64,000 nucleotides of DNA from Blasia pusilla (GCA_050084515.1 CM114274.1:33480001-33544000); one strand, 5' to 3'; positions 45,051 to 57,420 are shown, counted from the first letter of the stretch. Numbers and translations are program-made. The notes: generated by a model from the letters alone, not told the origin.

Positions 45051-45698
45051 CGGGGGTCCACGATGAATTTCTTGGCGTACATACAGATATGATCTCTGGG
45101 AATTAGAAGCAAACACACATTTGAATATCAGAATTGATAATTGGTGCAAAATCTGATATGAAGACATCGAAGAAAGAAAAATGGACCTTAGAAATAGAGA
45201 AGTGCACTCTATCACAAATGAGAAGAGAATAATGCACTAAAGACATCACAGGATTGTAATATGGAAGTACTGTTAGAACAGATATGGACAGAAACATACA
45301 GGCAAGAAAAAGTCAAAGTAGAAATGAATGAAAATTCACAACTAGTATGAAAGGTATTGACAAATCTAGCAAACACAATGTAGTGAAAATTTGTACTTTT
45401 CTATTAGATATATAGTAGAAGAAAACTCTGAGGTTACAGAATGTATGCAAAAGCATAGATAAAGGTTATGTGCAATGTAGCACCGATATGTTTCTAAGTA
45501 GGAGAAATGCAAAGCATCCAAAAATCAGCAGTAGTAAATGAAAATGTATGCTGATGGAGAGTGTTGTTTATCATTGCATTTGTGACTTGCAAATATACAT
45601 CAAATGGTATGAATACAATGTATTGAAGAAAACTAAGAAAAAATGAAAAAAGAAACAAAGGAATAGCCTTATATCATACCAGGTGTTGGTGTTGTACT

Positions 45699-46226
45699 TC
45701 AAGCACATTTGCCCTTGTTAGGTGATGTAACAAGAAGGTCTAGATTATAAGTGACATTTCCTGGGTTTGGTAAAGATGGATTGGTCCCAGACATTGGGGT
45801 GGCATGTGGCAAAGTTGAGGGTGAGGGTTGGGTTGGAACAAGAAAGACGTGTAGAGGAAACAAGGATGACATCCTCAAAGTCAGGAAATAATTGCATATG
45901 TGGAGGATTATCAAGGTCAATAGGAAGGGGGACAAACTCTGCTTGCCATCATCATGTGCAGTTTTCATGCGATCAATTAACTGAGCTGCTTTTACAAAGG
46001 ACAGATCTAGCAACATAGTAAGTGGCAGATGCATCTCATGTCTGAGTGTTGTGAGTTGGTCTAAACGGATGCCACCATTGATGAGATTGAGCAACCGTGT
46101 AGCATGCTTCCTTGTTAGAGATGACTCTTTAAAGTCAACGTTCCTGAATCTTAGAGCTTCCTTATGGATTCCGTATATCAAGTGGACAGAGTTAAAACAA
46201 CAAGATATTTGATTGGCAAAAACCAA
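45699..46226 (-). CDS. Helitron-associated ORF, copy B (function unknown)
   Basis: The central part, HLPLTMLLDLSFVKAAQLID then RMKTAHDDGKQSLSP, aligns without gaps to the ORF at 2247-2516 downstream of Helitron-1. Upstream residues (IHKEALRFRNVDFKESSL, TRKHATRLLNLINGGIRL) look helical, and the last 50 residues are Pro/Ser/Thr-rich. It may include an intron near the hydrophobic FLLTLIILHICNYFL stretch (about 45880-45925), which interrupts the similarity. Conserved place next to two helicases suggests an element-borne gene. Confidence 0.55.
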   Translation of the reverse strand: MVFANQISCCFNSVHLIYGIHKEALRFRNVDFKESSLTRKHATRLLNLINGGIRLDQLTTLRHEMHLPLTMLLDLSFVKAAQLIDRMKTAHDDGKQSLSPFLLTLIILHICNYFLTLRMSSLFPLHVFLVPTQPSPSTLPHATPMSGTNPSLPNPGNVTYNLDLLVTSPNKGKCA

Positions 46227-46330
46227 ATAAAAGCAAGGAAAAAAAAGATTTGGTAAAGAAATTGGGGAAATTATGTGATACTTGAAGTAGGGCCGTGCTT
46301 ATGAATTATCTGAAATTTAGAGTCCCAGAT

Positions 46331-46567
46331 CTAGCCATGTGAAATGAAACTTTGTATTTGTTGACCAGTAACACCATATTCCCAAAATGCTCGCATGACT
46401 CCTAGATTTTCTAAGAACGTCATTTGATTCTCAATAGGCGATGTATAGCGTGGCCTCACATCCTCTTGCTGAGTGTTAATGTCGTTTAAAATCTTTGTGA
46501 AATCGAGATAGTTCACCAAGTCAAGTCCTCTTAGGACACTATAGAAATTGACTTTGCAAAGTAACAA
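46331..46567 (-). CDS. Small unrecognised ORF between the Helitron helicase and its accessory ORF
   Basis: A 78-codon frame (LDLVNYLDFTKILNDINTQQ, FLENLGVMRAFWEYGVTGQQ) with balanced, helical composition. It lies in the same orientation between two conserved Helitron ORFs and may be an exon of the accessory protein. I found no counterpart in Helitron-1. Confidence 0.35.
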   Translation of the reverse strand: MLLCKVNFYSVLRGLDLVNYLDFTKILNDINTQQEDVRPRYTSPIENQMTFLENLGVMRAFWEYGVTGQQIQSFISHG

Positions 46568-46706
46568 ACCTTAGGTTGAGGTTGGAATGGTCACTGCATA
46601 TATTTCTAGAACTTCTTCATGAAGTTAGCCAATTTGAGGAACACAACATGATGAAGAAGAAAGAAAATTCGGGATGCCATTCTTCTTAAAATGACAAGAA
46701 AGAAAA

Positions 46707-49217
46707 TTAATCCTGCAAATGATGATTATCTTGTCCAAATACTTGGAAATCTGTAGGATGTAGCTCTCCAAAAATCCTTAGCTGGTTTCTAGCCTTTACT
46801 CGAGATAGCATGACATAAGAAAGGCCTATAGCAAATAAAAACTTGATTACCAAAAGACAAGGACCAGAAATTGTTGAACCTTGACTCTTGTGACCCGTCA
46901 TTGCGTATCCAAGAGTTAGTGGGAATGTCTTTTTAACATACTTCTGTTGGGTTGCATACCTGAGAGTTGCAAATTTTGATCTATTAATGAGCAAATCTTT
47001 GTTGCTTGATAATATGGTGACCATAATACCTACCAAGTCCTCACCATTGTAAATTAAGTCTATCACCTTTGCCAAGAGCCATTGGCAACTTGCACCCTCA
47101 TATTGATATTTGAAGTAACCATAACAATAGAATGCAAGGCAACATATGGTAATTGGTCGAATGTGGTGTCTTCTAACCAAGCACTAAGTTTAGGTGTGAG
47201 TGGAGCATTTGATGTAACAAGCATTTTCACAATATATGCATCCCCAAACAGTCTTCGTAAAGCAAGTACATTGAACGCTGACACATCTTCAAAGTGTGTG
47301 CATATAATTCTTGTGTCATGGTGAACGAAATCAATAGCTTCATTTTCTGAAACAAAATACCTAGATAACCATTTGTTAAGCTCACATTGTGTTGGTGGTT
47401 TGTTTCTAAAGGAAGTTAAAAATTGAAGGTAATCTGGGTCATGTGAATGCCTAACTGGAGTTGACAATTCAAAGGTTATGATATTGTGGAAGATGTCAAG
47501 TGGCAGGTTTTACAATAAGGGTTAGCCTTATGGTTTCAGACTGGAGGTAACTGACACATGTCACCAACTAAAATGACAAGCTTGTTACCAAATGGATTCA
47601 TACGATCATTATTACAAATCTCATTCAATCGCATTGCAACTAGTTGTAGGATCTTTGGTGTCAGCATTGAACACTTGTCTATAACAATCACTTGAGTAGA
47701 CTTCAACCTTAAATAAGTATTAGAACTAGGGTGTATTTTTGGGGGATCACCTTTTATGGGTTTAGCAAATTAAGGGCAGAATGAACAGTGGTGGCCTCAG
47801 TGTGAAGTCTAATAGCAGCAATGCCTATAATTGCTGTTAGCAACGGGCTCATTGCTACTTGAGTCCATCTCTTATGCATGAATGTTGTGAAATATGTCTT
47901 GCCACAACCAGGTGGACCTTTTAGAAGTACAAGACCTGACGTAAGGCTACGGATAGTATTAAACAAAGCTAACTGCTCATCATTAAGAGTAGATAGATCG
48001 ATGTCTGGGGTATGGACCTCATGTGGTGGTGATGAACAAGTATTATGGCATGAAGAGTTTAGGAGCATATCACTAATGTTTACATCTACTTCAGGTTTTA
48101 ATATGTTAGTAACTTTGGCAAGAATCTCTGAAAGGTGAACTTGGCCCCACAAATTCTTTATTGCGTGGGCCTTAACAAAAGTGTAAACATCCTCAATTCC
48201 ATTGACTATTTTCCTATGCATGCACCCATGTAAATATGTCAAGGATTCAAAAAGTCCAAGATAGAAGAGAAGGGTTAGATCTGAATGAAATACTTTGGAG
48301 CAAAGTGAATAGAAAAACTCATTCCATTGATGGAGAGGGTGGAATTCAGTAAAACGAATAACACGATTTGTATGCAAGACAATATTCCCAAGATTTTCTA
48401 AGGCAACAAACTTATTCATATTGACAGAGTAAACTTTGGATAATTCGTAATTTGACCAGTACTCACAAAATGTGATGTCATCAAGTTGTAGTGGTCGATT
48501 AGAATAGAGAACAACAAGATGAATGCAAGGAATAGAAGCATTCTTGTACAAGGAGCCGCAACGATGTGGGGATTGAGTCAACATAGTGAACAACCTGGGA
48601 GCGGTAAATAATTGGTATTTGCATAGAGGTTAATGAAATACATCTATTGAGGACTACTCCGGAAATTTACTTGAGCTTCATATCATCTAATCCTCCTAAT
48701 CCTAGGCAGCGTGCAGTGTCAGTGTTAATATCTAAGGATCCTATTGGTTCAGATTTAAGGGTATACTTCAATAGATAGAAGGATCAGTCAGTGTTTGTTA
48801 CCCATTGTATGTTCATATGGGCTCCCCATAGTAGTAAAAGCAAAGGCTGGTATGGTATTAAGTTATGATGATCTAGAGATGGTCGATAATAGTTCCATCT
48901 CATTATTTTTGGATCAATATACGGTTGAATTTGTTTTTTGGAGATGAGAGGAAGCCAAGGCGGCAATAAGGTTTCTGATTTCTTTTGCGGACAATACAAA
49001 CCCCCTCTTTACATCTATGTAATTGCTTATTTAAGACATATTGAGAAAGAAGTTCATCTGAGGAAAGTGTTCACACCTCATCTAATGTAGATGGAGTGGA
49101 TTGAGAACTTAAGGGTATATATGCAGCTATCTCTGATGTTATGTTCTCTATATTTGATACATCAACCCATAGCATCATGTGGCAATGTAGGCTGCCTCGT
49201 CCTTGTAGTTCATACCA
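46707..49217 (-). pseudogene. Helitron-2 RepHel: Rep C-terminal part and PIF1 helicase
   Basis: From 49217 downward: the Rep nuclease signature LWYELQGRGSLHCHMMLWVD (HxH metal site), then HHNLIPYQPLLLLLWGAHMN (Rep C-part). Next is helicase Walker A KGPPGCGKTYFTTFM near 47910, then AIRLHTEATTVHSALNLL, VIDKCSM (DEAS-box Glu replaced by Lys), NKLVILVGDMCQLPPV, and the C-terminal TFPLTLGYAMTGHKSQGST and GLSYVMLSRVKARNQLRIFG. RepHel nicks and unwinds DNA for rolling-circle transposition. Stops or shifts near 49070, 48780-48600, 47750-47460 and 47150 break it. The gene continues on the far side of MULE-2 at 61782. Helitron ends (5' TC, 3' CTRR hairpin) were not located. Confidence 0.9.
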
Positions 49218-49227
49218 AAGTAAATAA
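49218..49227. repeat. Target-site duplication, left copy (MULE-2)
   Basis: AAGTAAATAA directly precedes the left end GGGGGTTGG of MULE-2 and matches AAGAAAATAA at 61772-61781 at 9 of 10 positions. Confidence 0.8.
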
Positions 49228-50212
49228 GGGGGTTGGTATTCTGACATGAGAGAGTAAGAGAGGAGAGGAAGAGAGGAGAGTCTCCCTCCAAAAAAAAGGG
49301 CCAAATCCTTAAACTCTCTTCAAAACTTTCTTCAATTTTTTAGGTTTCTTCCCTACTTCAAATGAAAGAATTTTTTCAAAGAGAGTAAGAAGTGCACCAC
49401 AGTGGGCTCTTTATCCAAGACTCCCTCCCACCCTCATCCCCAACACTTCATGAAAATCTTACAACCAGTCATGATAAACTTGTGATTCCGACAAGACTAC
49501 AATGAAGGAAACGAGGCTGGGAGTTGCGAAGAATGAATAGAAAATTATGGTAATAAATTGTGAAAAATAACAAAGTTAAGATTTCATTTTTGCAAGGGAA
49601 CTACACTACTCAGCTTGCAATCTCTCAGAAAATCAGATATTCCAAAACTATGATTTGAAGAAAATGGGGGAGCAAGAGCAAACGATGATAGCATTCTTCC
49701 CATCTTGCATGCCATCTTCCAAAGTTTTGGAAACTTCACATCCATTTGAAGAAGGATCTTGACAAGTGATTCCATTCCGCCCTGCAACCTATGAGAATCC
49801 GACAGGTTGGGAATCCGACATGAGAATCCGACACGTAGTAGGAATCCAACACGTCTTTGAAATAACGCGTTAGAGAAGAATGGTGTGGCGATAATGGGGG
49901 AATGAGGCAAGAGTGAAGAAGCCTGCCAGAATGCCTGAAAAGTTGGACTAACAGGAAAAGAGTGGGATGACTCAAGCAGCCAACCTGTCGGAATCCGACA
50001 AGTTTCCTGAAAAGGGTTTAAAATTTTGTGACAAGTTGCAACTTGTTAGAATCCTGCGGGTTGCAAAATAAACAACATCGCATAGATAGACCAACACAAT
50101 CGACAAGAACGAAAAACAATTCAGCAAAAGTTTACAAAAATCGTCATGGTTCAAAAACTTCTTGTCCTTTATTACATCTGAGGGAAGTTCGGAAATGTAT
50201 ATTTGATCTAGT

Positions 50213-50523
50213 CTATGATTTCTTCAACCTCGTCATCTACAAATTTACTCCTAACTCTCCTAGGTTCCTATACAAAAGGCATGTCTTGGGATACAAGTGG
50301 CTCCTCTAGCCAATTGTAGACAGAGATTGTAAATGTTGGGGAATTCGAGAGCCTTGGCCCCCCCCCTAGGTACACCATAACCGCCCCATGTAACATGATT
50401 TGAGTCCCAACGCCTTCCTCGACAATAAATCTTGTATGCTATGCAAGGTGACACCCATCCAGTATCAATATGTTCTCCTTCCTTGGAAACCACTAAATCC
50501 CAACTCCAAAAAACTTCACTCAA
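50213..50523 (-). pseudogene. Conserved small ORF downstream of the ParB-methyltransferase gene (MULE-2)
   Basis: EHIDTGWVSPCIAYKIYCRG then RRWDSNHVTW matches the MULE-1 ORF at 9558-9815. The acidic tail VRSKFVDDEVEEIID before TAG at 50213 is in another frame from about 50290. The ORF begins about 25 bp beyond the stop of the methyltransferase frame, whose TGA lies inside GAGTGAGT, a donor-like sequence. This fits either a fifth exon or a short downstream ORF. Confidence 0.45.
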
Positions 50524-51159
50524 GTTGGGTCTGATAAATCTTTGAACTCACTCGGCATCGTCTGATAGCTCTTCCAGAATTACTGTCGGCTTTGCCCTCC
50601 CGCTTTTCGGAATATTAGGAAGTGACGATGGTGTCACTATCAATGGTGGCTCTATCAATGGTGGCTCTAGAACTGGAGCAGTTGGCTTTGGAGGAGAGTT
50701 GTATTCTCCCACTAGCCTCTTGTAATCCACCTTTGCCTCATTGCAAAGGTCAAAAAGTTCTGGCCTTCCCTCAAGGCAGAGAATGTTCTTGCCACTCTGC
50801 CAGGCGCCTCTGATACTTGCACCTGATAGGCCCACTAAGTCAACGACCAAGTCACCCGGCCTCGAGCAGAGCTCCATGAGTGTTTGCATCAAGGCATGTG
50901 ACTTCTCCCTTCCTCCAAGTAAGGGGGTCCCTTCCTGCATGAAAATTCCCCAGGGGGTTGGAATTATAGAGACTATCTAAGCTGTACCCATCAGAGCATG
51001 GATCCACTCGATTCGGGATCTGGAACACCTGGAAGTTGTGCTCAAGCCTTACAAAGCAGTAGACAAATGAGTGGTCCATGTGTGAACACGCATGTGGAAA
51101 ATAATGTCAGCAAAAAGAAAAAGCTATTAGACCGCTGGTCTACTCTCCATAAACTAACA

Positions 51160-51745
51160 CAATGTGCAACCCTTCGGAATCCAACGGGTTGCTCATTTGG
51201 CTAGGCAGAAGAGCAACTTGTCGGAGTCCGACAGGTTGCTTTCCAACCCGTCCTACTAGTCCATAGTGATTACCAACCCGTCCAAACTTGGACAATAGGC
51301 CTAACAGAACAGCAACCTGTCAGAGTCCGACGGGTTGTTTTACAACTCTAAGTGGATTTTTTGGCTATGAGCAACCCGTCAGAAGCCGATAGGTTGCTCA
51401 TTTTGTTGGAACCGCCACCTGTCGGAGTCCAATGGTTGGCTTACAACTGAATATAATTGTTCACAGTTGAGAAGTTCCTAATATGAGAGCAACCCCTCAC
51501 TTTCAGATGGGTTGCATCACTCCCAAAACATGTGGAAAAGCAATGCTACTTGCAAACCGTCCGGTTCCGACGGGTTGCAATCAATGGAGACAAGTTGGTG
51601 AATTTGCAACCCATCGCTTTCAGATGGATTGCATCACCGTAGACACAAGAGCAAAAGGAAAGTTCCTAAGGTGAATTTGCAAGCTGTTGGGATCCAACGG
51701 GTTGCATGCAGAGATGCAGCCCATCAGAGTCCGACGGGTTGTATT
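51160..51745. repeat. Palindrome array in intron 3 of the MULE-2 cargo gene
   Basis: About ten diverged copies of the CAACCCGTCGGA / TCCGACGGGTTG family fill the intron 51080-51782. Many show CG-to-TG or CA change in one arm (for example CAACCTGTCAGAGTCCGACG). They occupy the same intron as in MULE-1, although unit order and spacers differ. Confidence 0.85.
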
Positions 51746-53814
51746 TCTGTACAAACTCAATTTGTTGAAAAAGTGCACTTACCCGGACTTGAGTCATCGC
51801 CGATCTGAGTGGATACTCATTTTAAATGACCCATGATTGCGCTGTCCTCCACTTCAGCGACCTCGTCACGCACTGAAGGTTGAAGAGCTCGTCTTCGCTC
51901 CCTCTAGTGAGGACCAAGAAACAACCCCGGTCACTGAGATACGCGTCAGCAAAAGAAAACAATAGAGTGATCTGGTCATACAAAAGCAGGACATTCCAGT
52001 CTAGGATAGTGTCGAACGAATTGTTATCCGACAAGCGAAACCTACAAGGAAAATCCGCAATGAGGAGGTCCACCGCCACCTCCTCAGCAACCCCATGCAC
52101 CGTCCAGGAGGCATGCCCGTTTCGAAGGAGTTTTCGTCCCTGCACGGTCAATTTCTCGATGGCAGGTGTCGACTCCTGAGAGCTGAAACTCTGCAGTTCA
52201 TCGAAAAGATGAGTCAAGTGAAGAAGGATATTTGTCCTGGTGGTAGTTTCCCTATGCCGGCCCAAGGATGATGGAGTGTATTCCACATCCTTATCTCCTC
52301 CCTCGGACGAACCATGCGCCTCCCGCTTTCGCTTCTCGCGAGTCTGCTGTCAGCTTGTTGGAGTCTCCGATACCTCAGACTCCATAGGAGTTTTCTAGTA
52401 CAAGGACCTGGTCCGGCCCTCTCACCCTGCTCGCCTTGAAGACTCAACCTCTTTCCTCGAAGAGTTGGCCTCGGAATTCCTCGATCCCCTCGCCATGGCT
52501 TTCAAACCCGCTGTGGATTTGTCTTTGGCGGTGACGACCTTTGCCCCAACTCCGCTGTCTTGAGGGCTTGCTCCTCCGCATCTCCTTCAAAAAAATCGTC
52601 AAGCTTCACGAAGTTTAGAATGTCGTCCCTATCTGCGACCACTACATCATAGACCACGCATAGATTTTTGTCTGTAATGTCCTTTGGATCGTTGAAGTCC
52701 AACCAGATTGGACAATTGATTACCTCCCAGTCGGACATGCTATGTCCCATCTCCATGTCGTACATGGAGAATCCCTCTCCATCAGGCGGAGAAGCCCACA
52801 ATTTGCAAGATACCGGAAATTTACGCTAGCTACCTACATTCATACAATTGATGAGATACTTGTATACCATCCGCTGGGCACCTCTTTGTCGAGATGACTT
52901 GGCTGCCTCGTCCGGAAGATCATGCTTCTTCTTTGCAAAATCCCATTTCTGGTGTCTATTTCCTCATCCATATCTGCTTGAGGGAGGATGTGATTCTTGA
53001 ACATCATCCTGAATCCTGGGTTTTTCATTGGCTTATCTTTGATGTCAACAAGCCATAGTTCAAAATCTTCTAGAGCCTCTAGGTTTGCTTCCTCTGGAAC
53101 ACGCTCAATCTTCTTCAGCTCTGCTTGTAGACCCACGATCATGGACTTCCCGAGAAGGCGCAATGCGTCCCACAATGACATTCTCGTAGCCAATGGGAGA
53201 TCACTGGATCTAAAACTCTCAGAGGGTGGTGTGCCACCCACTTTTGGGCCTCAGTGCCCTCGAGACTGATTTTCATCGGTCGGATTTGCCTAAACTCCGA
53301 TATGCCAGATAGCGCAAACCTATGCACGCAGTCTAGAGACACTTTCTCTTCGATCTGACCCTATGGATCTTCGTCTCTCTTCCGCTGGCGCTTGATTATT
53401 TCCTTGAGCTCCTTGTAAAACTCCAGGCCAAGTTCGGGGTTGAGAATTGCAATGTACCGCTGCATCTTGCTTGCAGTGTACTTTATAGCTGCAGATACCG
53501 TAGGCTGAATAAACTTTGCACGTTCTCCCTTCACTCGAGTTCCAACGTACCACTCTTCTTGGCGGCCTGGATCTTGGACCAACATAGGAGGATTGTGACG
53601 GCTGCATCTTCGGAAATGAAGGTATTTGCCCATGTCTTCTTTTTTATTTGAGCTCCCTTCGCCAACATCTCATTTACCAAATCGTCGCCCAGGACTCCCT
53701 TGTACTCTATCGGGTGCGTCCTAAGCATCTTCTTGACCTTGTCGCAATCATGGATCTAGTGGTGGATGACGTTCCCCTTGGATACAATCGTGCAAATCCA
53801 AACACAAGGTAAGA

Positions 53815-54850
53815 ATACTGCAACCTATCGGATTCCTGCAACCCGTTGGACTCCGACAAGTCGCTATTCTGTCAACCCATCGGGATCCAAATCGTAGCAT
53901 AGAGATAAGTGTTGGAACTTGTCAGACTCCGACAGGTCGCAATTCTATCAACCCATTGGGGAATGATTTGAGTCTCTTGCCTCCATCCTGTTTGTGGTCA
54001 AGGTCATAGTCAAGCAAACCGTCGAAGTCTGACGGGTGGCTTGGTATCTTTGCACACACACCATTACACTCGCGGATTTTTAGAAAGTGTTGCAACATCG
54101 ACGGGTGGAAAAATGATTGCATGATTTATTTTTTCTGCAATCTGTCAGACTCCGACGAGTTGCACAATAAGGGGTAACAAATCATCGCACGCCTAAAAGC
54201 GTGCGACTGTCCGCTATTTTTTGGATACTTTTGGCCGAAAGCAACTCGTCGGACTCCAACGGGTTACATTTTCCCCCCAGGATACGTGGTGGGAGTCCCA
54301 CAACTTGCTTTTAGGCGTCCAATTCCAGCTTTACAGGGCCATTGCGCAACCTGTCGGACTCCGACGTGTTAATATGGGCAGTTTTTATCTGGAAACTTGT
54401 CTCCGCATGGAAGTCATTCTACAACCCGTCGGAGTCTCACGGGTTGGAACCAAGGAATAAGTGGAACCAATCGGTTGGACCAGAGAGTCACGAACAGAGA
54501 GTGCAACCCGTCGGACTCCGACGGGTTGATATGGGCAGTTTTTATCTGGAAACCTGTCTCCGCATAGAAGTCATTCTACAACCCGTCGGAGTCTGACGGG
54601 TTGGAACCAAGGAATAAGAGGAACCGATCGGTTGGACCAGAGGATCATGAACAGAGAGTGCAACCTTTCGGACTCCGATGGGTTGCAACACTCTCTAAAA
54701 ATTTCAAGAGTGTTGCAATAAGTGTAACACAAAGATAAGTGTTGCAACCCGTCGGACTCAGACGGGTTGCAACACTTATCTTAGTGTTACAATTTGGACC
54801 CGGATGGGCTGACAGAATTGCGACCCGTTGGAGTCCGATGGGTTGAAGCA
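53815..54850. repeat. Palindrome array in intron 2 of the MULE-2 cargo gene
   Basis: About a dozen copies lie here, including one perfect palindrome at 54504-54528 (arms CAACCCGTCGGA and TCCGACGGGTTG, central C). Two similar units of about 173 bp start near 54350 and 54523, each with TGGGCAGTTTTTATCTGGAA. Near 54690-54785 a longer stem repeats AAGTGTTGCAA around two palindromes. The array ends at the exon edges. Confidence 0.9.
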
Positions 54851-56380
54851 ATCAAACTTAAGGATGAGGAAACTTATGTGTTCATCGCATGCATTGCCAT
54901 TTCCACCATTGCCATGTGATGAGGAAATGGATGGAGCACGACTGCCCTCACGCAAAAATGCGCCTCCAATAAATTTGGGCGCTCCTTTGCAAACTGCGTC
55001 CACGCCATGTACCTGTGGTTTCCATCCCAGATGAAGAAGTAGCGGTTCCGCATCCAGCTAAATTGGGTTCCTTCAATCGCTCTTCTGAACTCTTGATCTC
55101 TCATCCTCCAGAATGTATCCAACGCCTCCAAGTCCTCTTCCGTCACCAAAGCTTGGGTTCCATGTTCATCGTAAGACTGAACATAGAACGGAGGGAAGCT
55201 GTCGACATAGGATGCAATCGTTGCCGACTGTTTGAGCTTTGCAATGTCCTCCTCCGACTGAACTTCGCGGACGTACTCAATTGTCCACAATCGACAGAGT
55301 GGAATTCTTGGGGACTTTTGGCCCTCCATTAGTGCCATCTGCTTAACAACCTGCCACAATGGGGACAAAGTCAATAAAATATTGTGTTTTTCCAATGTAT
55401 TGCATAATGAGCTTTCACTTAACTTGAATTTTACTTACTCGCTCAAAGATTGGGTCGGTGTCCAGGCCCGCCAGTTGCTCTAGGATAGGAGCTCGCAAGT
55501 CCACGGGAAACTCATCAATCTGATAAAGGTCGATTTCTTCCACCGGGCTCAAAGACGACGAAGACTCTTCTCTTGCTTCTTTAGAGATGTCCACCATCTC
55601 CACACTTGTTGTCCTCATGATTTCATCGTCTGTCACTTGAACTTTGGCCGTTTCCTCAGCCGATTTTGGATTCATGGTATCCCCAGACCTCATCGGAGAC
55701 ATTTCCTGCATCTCAACACTATCTATTGGACGGGCAGGGCTTTCTTCAATAGCGATTTCTTTTTCTCTTTGAGCTTTTGCCAATTGTGCTCTCCTGATGG
55801 AGGCGTCAAGACGCTTCTTTTTCTCAACTGCGACTTTTTCTTCAAGGCCTTCGATGCCTCAGCCTCGGAATTTTCCTTTGCGAGCTCCTCCAGAGCACGT
55901 TTTGCTAGAACCTCTTGCCTGTGCATATCAGCTTCCCTTTCCCGCTCATGTATTTCTTGTTGCCTTATCTCATTCGCCGAACGAGGACCTGGAGATGGTG
56001 ACGTAGGAGTCCTTATGGACTTGGGAGTGATGCTCCCTACCTTGGTTGCTTGTGTTTTCTTTCTCGTCATGGTGCACGTTGGTTCAGTTCTTCCTCCTCG
56101 ACAATCTAATCTGCTCCTGTGCACAACAAATCCCTTGAAGCTTCGATGGAGTGCCTAAACTCAACTCTCCAAGCGTTTCGTGATGAAGCGCCGTACGTGA
56201 CCTTCAAGCAGATGGGCTTGCCGAAATCGAACCCTCGAAGCGTCGGGTGCTAGATCTTCGTAACCTTCCAGCGAAGGGGTCAATGTAACCGACTTTGGCA
56301 CTGGAAAGGTAACCTCAGGTGTTGTGAGGAAGAGCACATGAAATCACGAAATGAGAAACGAAAATGAGCGAAATCTCAGC

Positions 56381-56388
56381 CTTTTATA
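56381..56388 (-). promoter_or_regulatory. TATA box of the ParB-methyltransferase gene (MULE-2)
   Basis: TATAAAAG on the minus strand lies about 310 bp upstream of the start codon at 56070, equivalent to TATAAATAG in MULE-1. Confidence 0.55.
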
Positions 56389-56478
56389 CTTTCCGAGCCG
56401 TTGAGCTGACCGTTGGGTCGTTGGAAGCGTTGTACCGACAGCGATGTCGGCCGTTATGGAACTTTGCATGTGGGAACC

Positions 56479-57265
56479 CGGGCAACCCATTGGAGACCGA
56501 CGGGTTGCACGCTTTCCTCGTCTTGGGGATAGAAGACGAGGTACCCAAGCAACTTGTCCGTGACCGACGGGTTGCACGCTTCCCTCGTCTTGGGGATACA
56601 AGGCAAGGTACCCAGGCAACTTGTCCGTGATCGACGGGTTGCACGCTTCCCTCATCTTGGGGGAACAAGGCAAGGTACCCAGGAAACCCGTCGGAGATCA
56701 ACGGGTTGCACGCTTCCCTTGTCTTGGGGTAAAAAGGACGGAGATCAACAGATTGCACGCTTCCCTCATCTTGGGGTAACAAGGTGAGGTACCGGGGCAA
56801 CCCCTCAGAGACCGACGAGTTGCACGCTTCCCTCGTCTTGGGGTAACAAGGCGACGTACCCAGGAAACCCATCTTAGACCGACGGGTTGCACTCTTCCCT
56901 CGTCCTCAGGTAACAAGGTGACAAAGCATCATCTCGAGGCAATCCGTTGACCTCCGAAGAGTTACAAGGTCTACCTTGGGTTGGACACTTCCCACCATAC
57001 GGTGAAACTGTCCTCACGGTTTGAACGGTTCATTGGACAAGAGAAATCGATACGAGATCCCCTAGAAAATCCATGCGAGGTCTCATGGATCCCGACTCCA
57101 ATCAGACAGGTCATACAGGCAGGGGGTACCGACTGACAACTACGTTCAACCCAACAAACTCCAACGGGTTGCAAGTTGCACTCGGAAGATGATACTCCGT
57201 GGCTTTGCAACCCACATGTTTGAGTCCCAAAATTTGCAACATGTCGGACTCCGACATGTTGCAAC
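56479..57265. repeat. Palindrome array in the divergent promoter of MULE-2
   Basis: Units of about 67 bp (CAACTTGTCCGTGACCGACG, GGTTGCACGCTTCCCTCGTC, TTGGGGATACAAGGCAAGGT) recur from 56479 to 56900. More isolated palindromes lie at about 57145-57170 and 57236-57262. The spacer differs from MULE-1, but position between the two TATA boxes and the 67-bp period are the same. Confidence 0.9.
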
Positions 57266-57355
57266 AGGATTGAATCCATTCCGTCAAACAATCTCACCTA
57301 CCAAACAACATCTTGTCAGTCATATTCTGTGAGGAGAATAACGGTCACTATTCAC

Positions 57356-57420
57356 TATAAATTAAGCATTCTCATTCTCATTCTCATTCTCATTCTTATT
57401 CTTATTCTTATTCTCATTCT
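57356..57420 (+). promoter_or_regulatory. TATA box and CATTCT repeat leader of the transposase gene (MULE-2)
   Basis: TATAAATTAA at 57356 is followed by nine or more CATTCT/TATTCT hexamers (57367-57420) and the ATG at 57444. MULE-1 has the same layout with fewer hexamers. The hexamer run would be in the 5' UTR. Confidence 0.65.

Larger units (their letters stand above)
50548..56070 (-). pseudogene. ParB-like domain / N4-N6-type DNA methyltransferase fusion (MULE-2 cargo)
   Basis: Exons correspond to MULE-1: 56070-55439, 55350 to about 54877, about 53770-51783 and 51079-50548. Introns 1 (donor GTAAGT) and 3 (donor GTAAGT) match in position. The ParB-like signature is YFFIWDGNHRYMAW (about 55000-55041), with VREVQSEEDIAKLKQSATIA and PPFYVQSYDEHGTQAL. 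The methyltransferase motif IV-like site reads LLIADFPC (DLPS in MULE-1). Motif X-I is GGREKSHALMQTLMEL, GDLVVDLVGLSGAS and NILCLEGR. Exon 3 here preserves a stretch lost by frameshift in MULE-1 (LEDFELWLVDIKDKPMKNPG). Lesions: a shift near 55830, a one-base loss near 54955, the exon-2 donor changed from GTGAGT to ATAAGT, several shifts in exon 3, the exon-4 acceptor AG changed to AC, and a shift near 50950. Confidence 0.72.

Noticed and set aside
46707-48593. PIF1-type helicase as a host DNA-repair gene
   Set aside because: The same strand carries a Helitron Rep domain (GRGSLHCHMMLW and HFFLTL) in the right order across MULE-2, so this is a Helitron RepHel.
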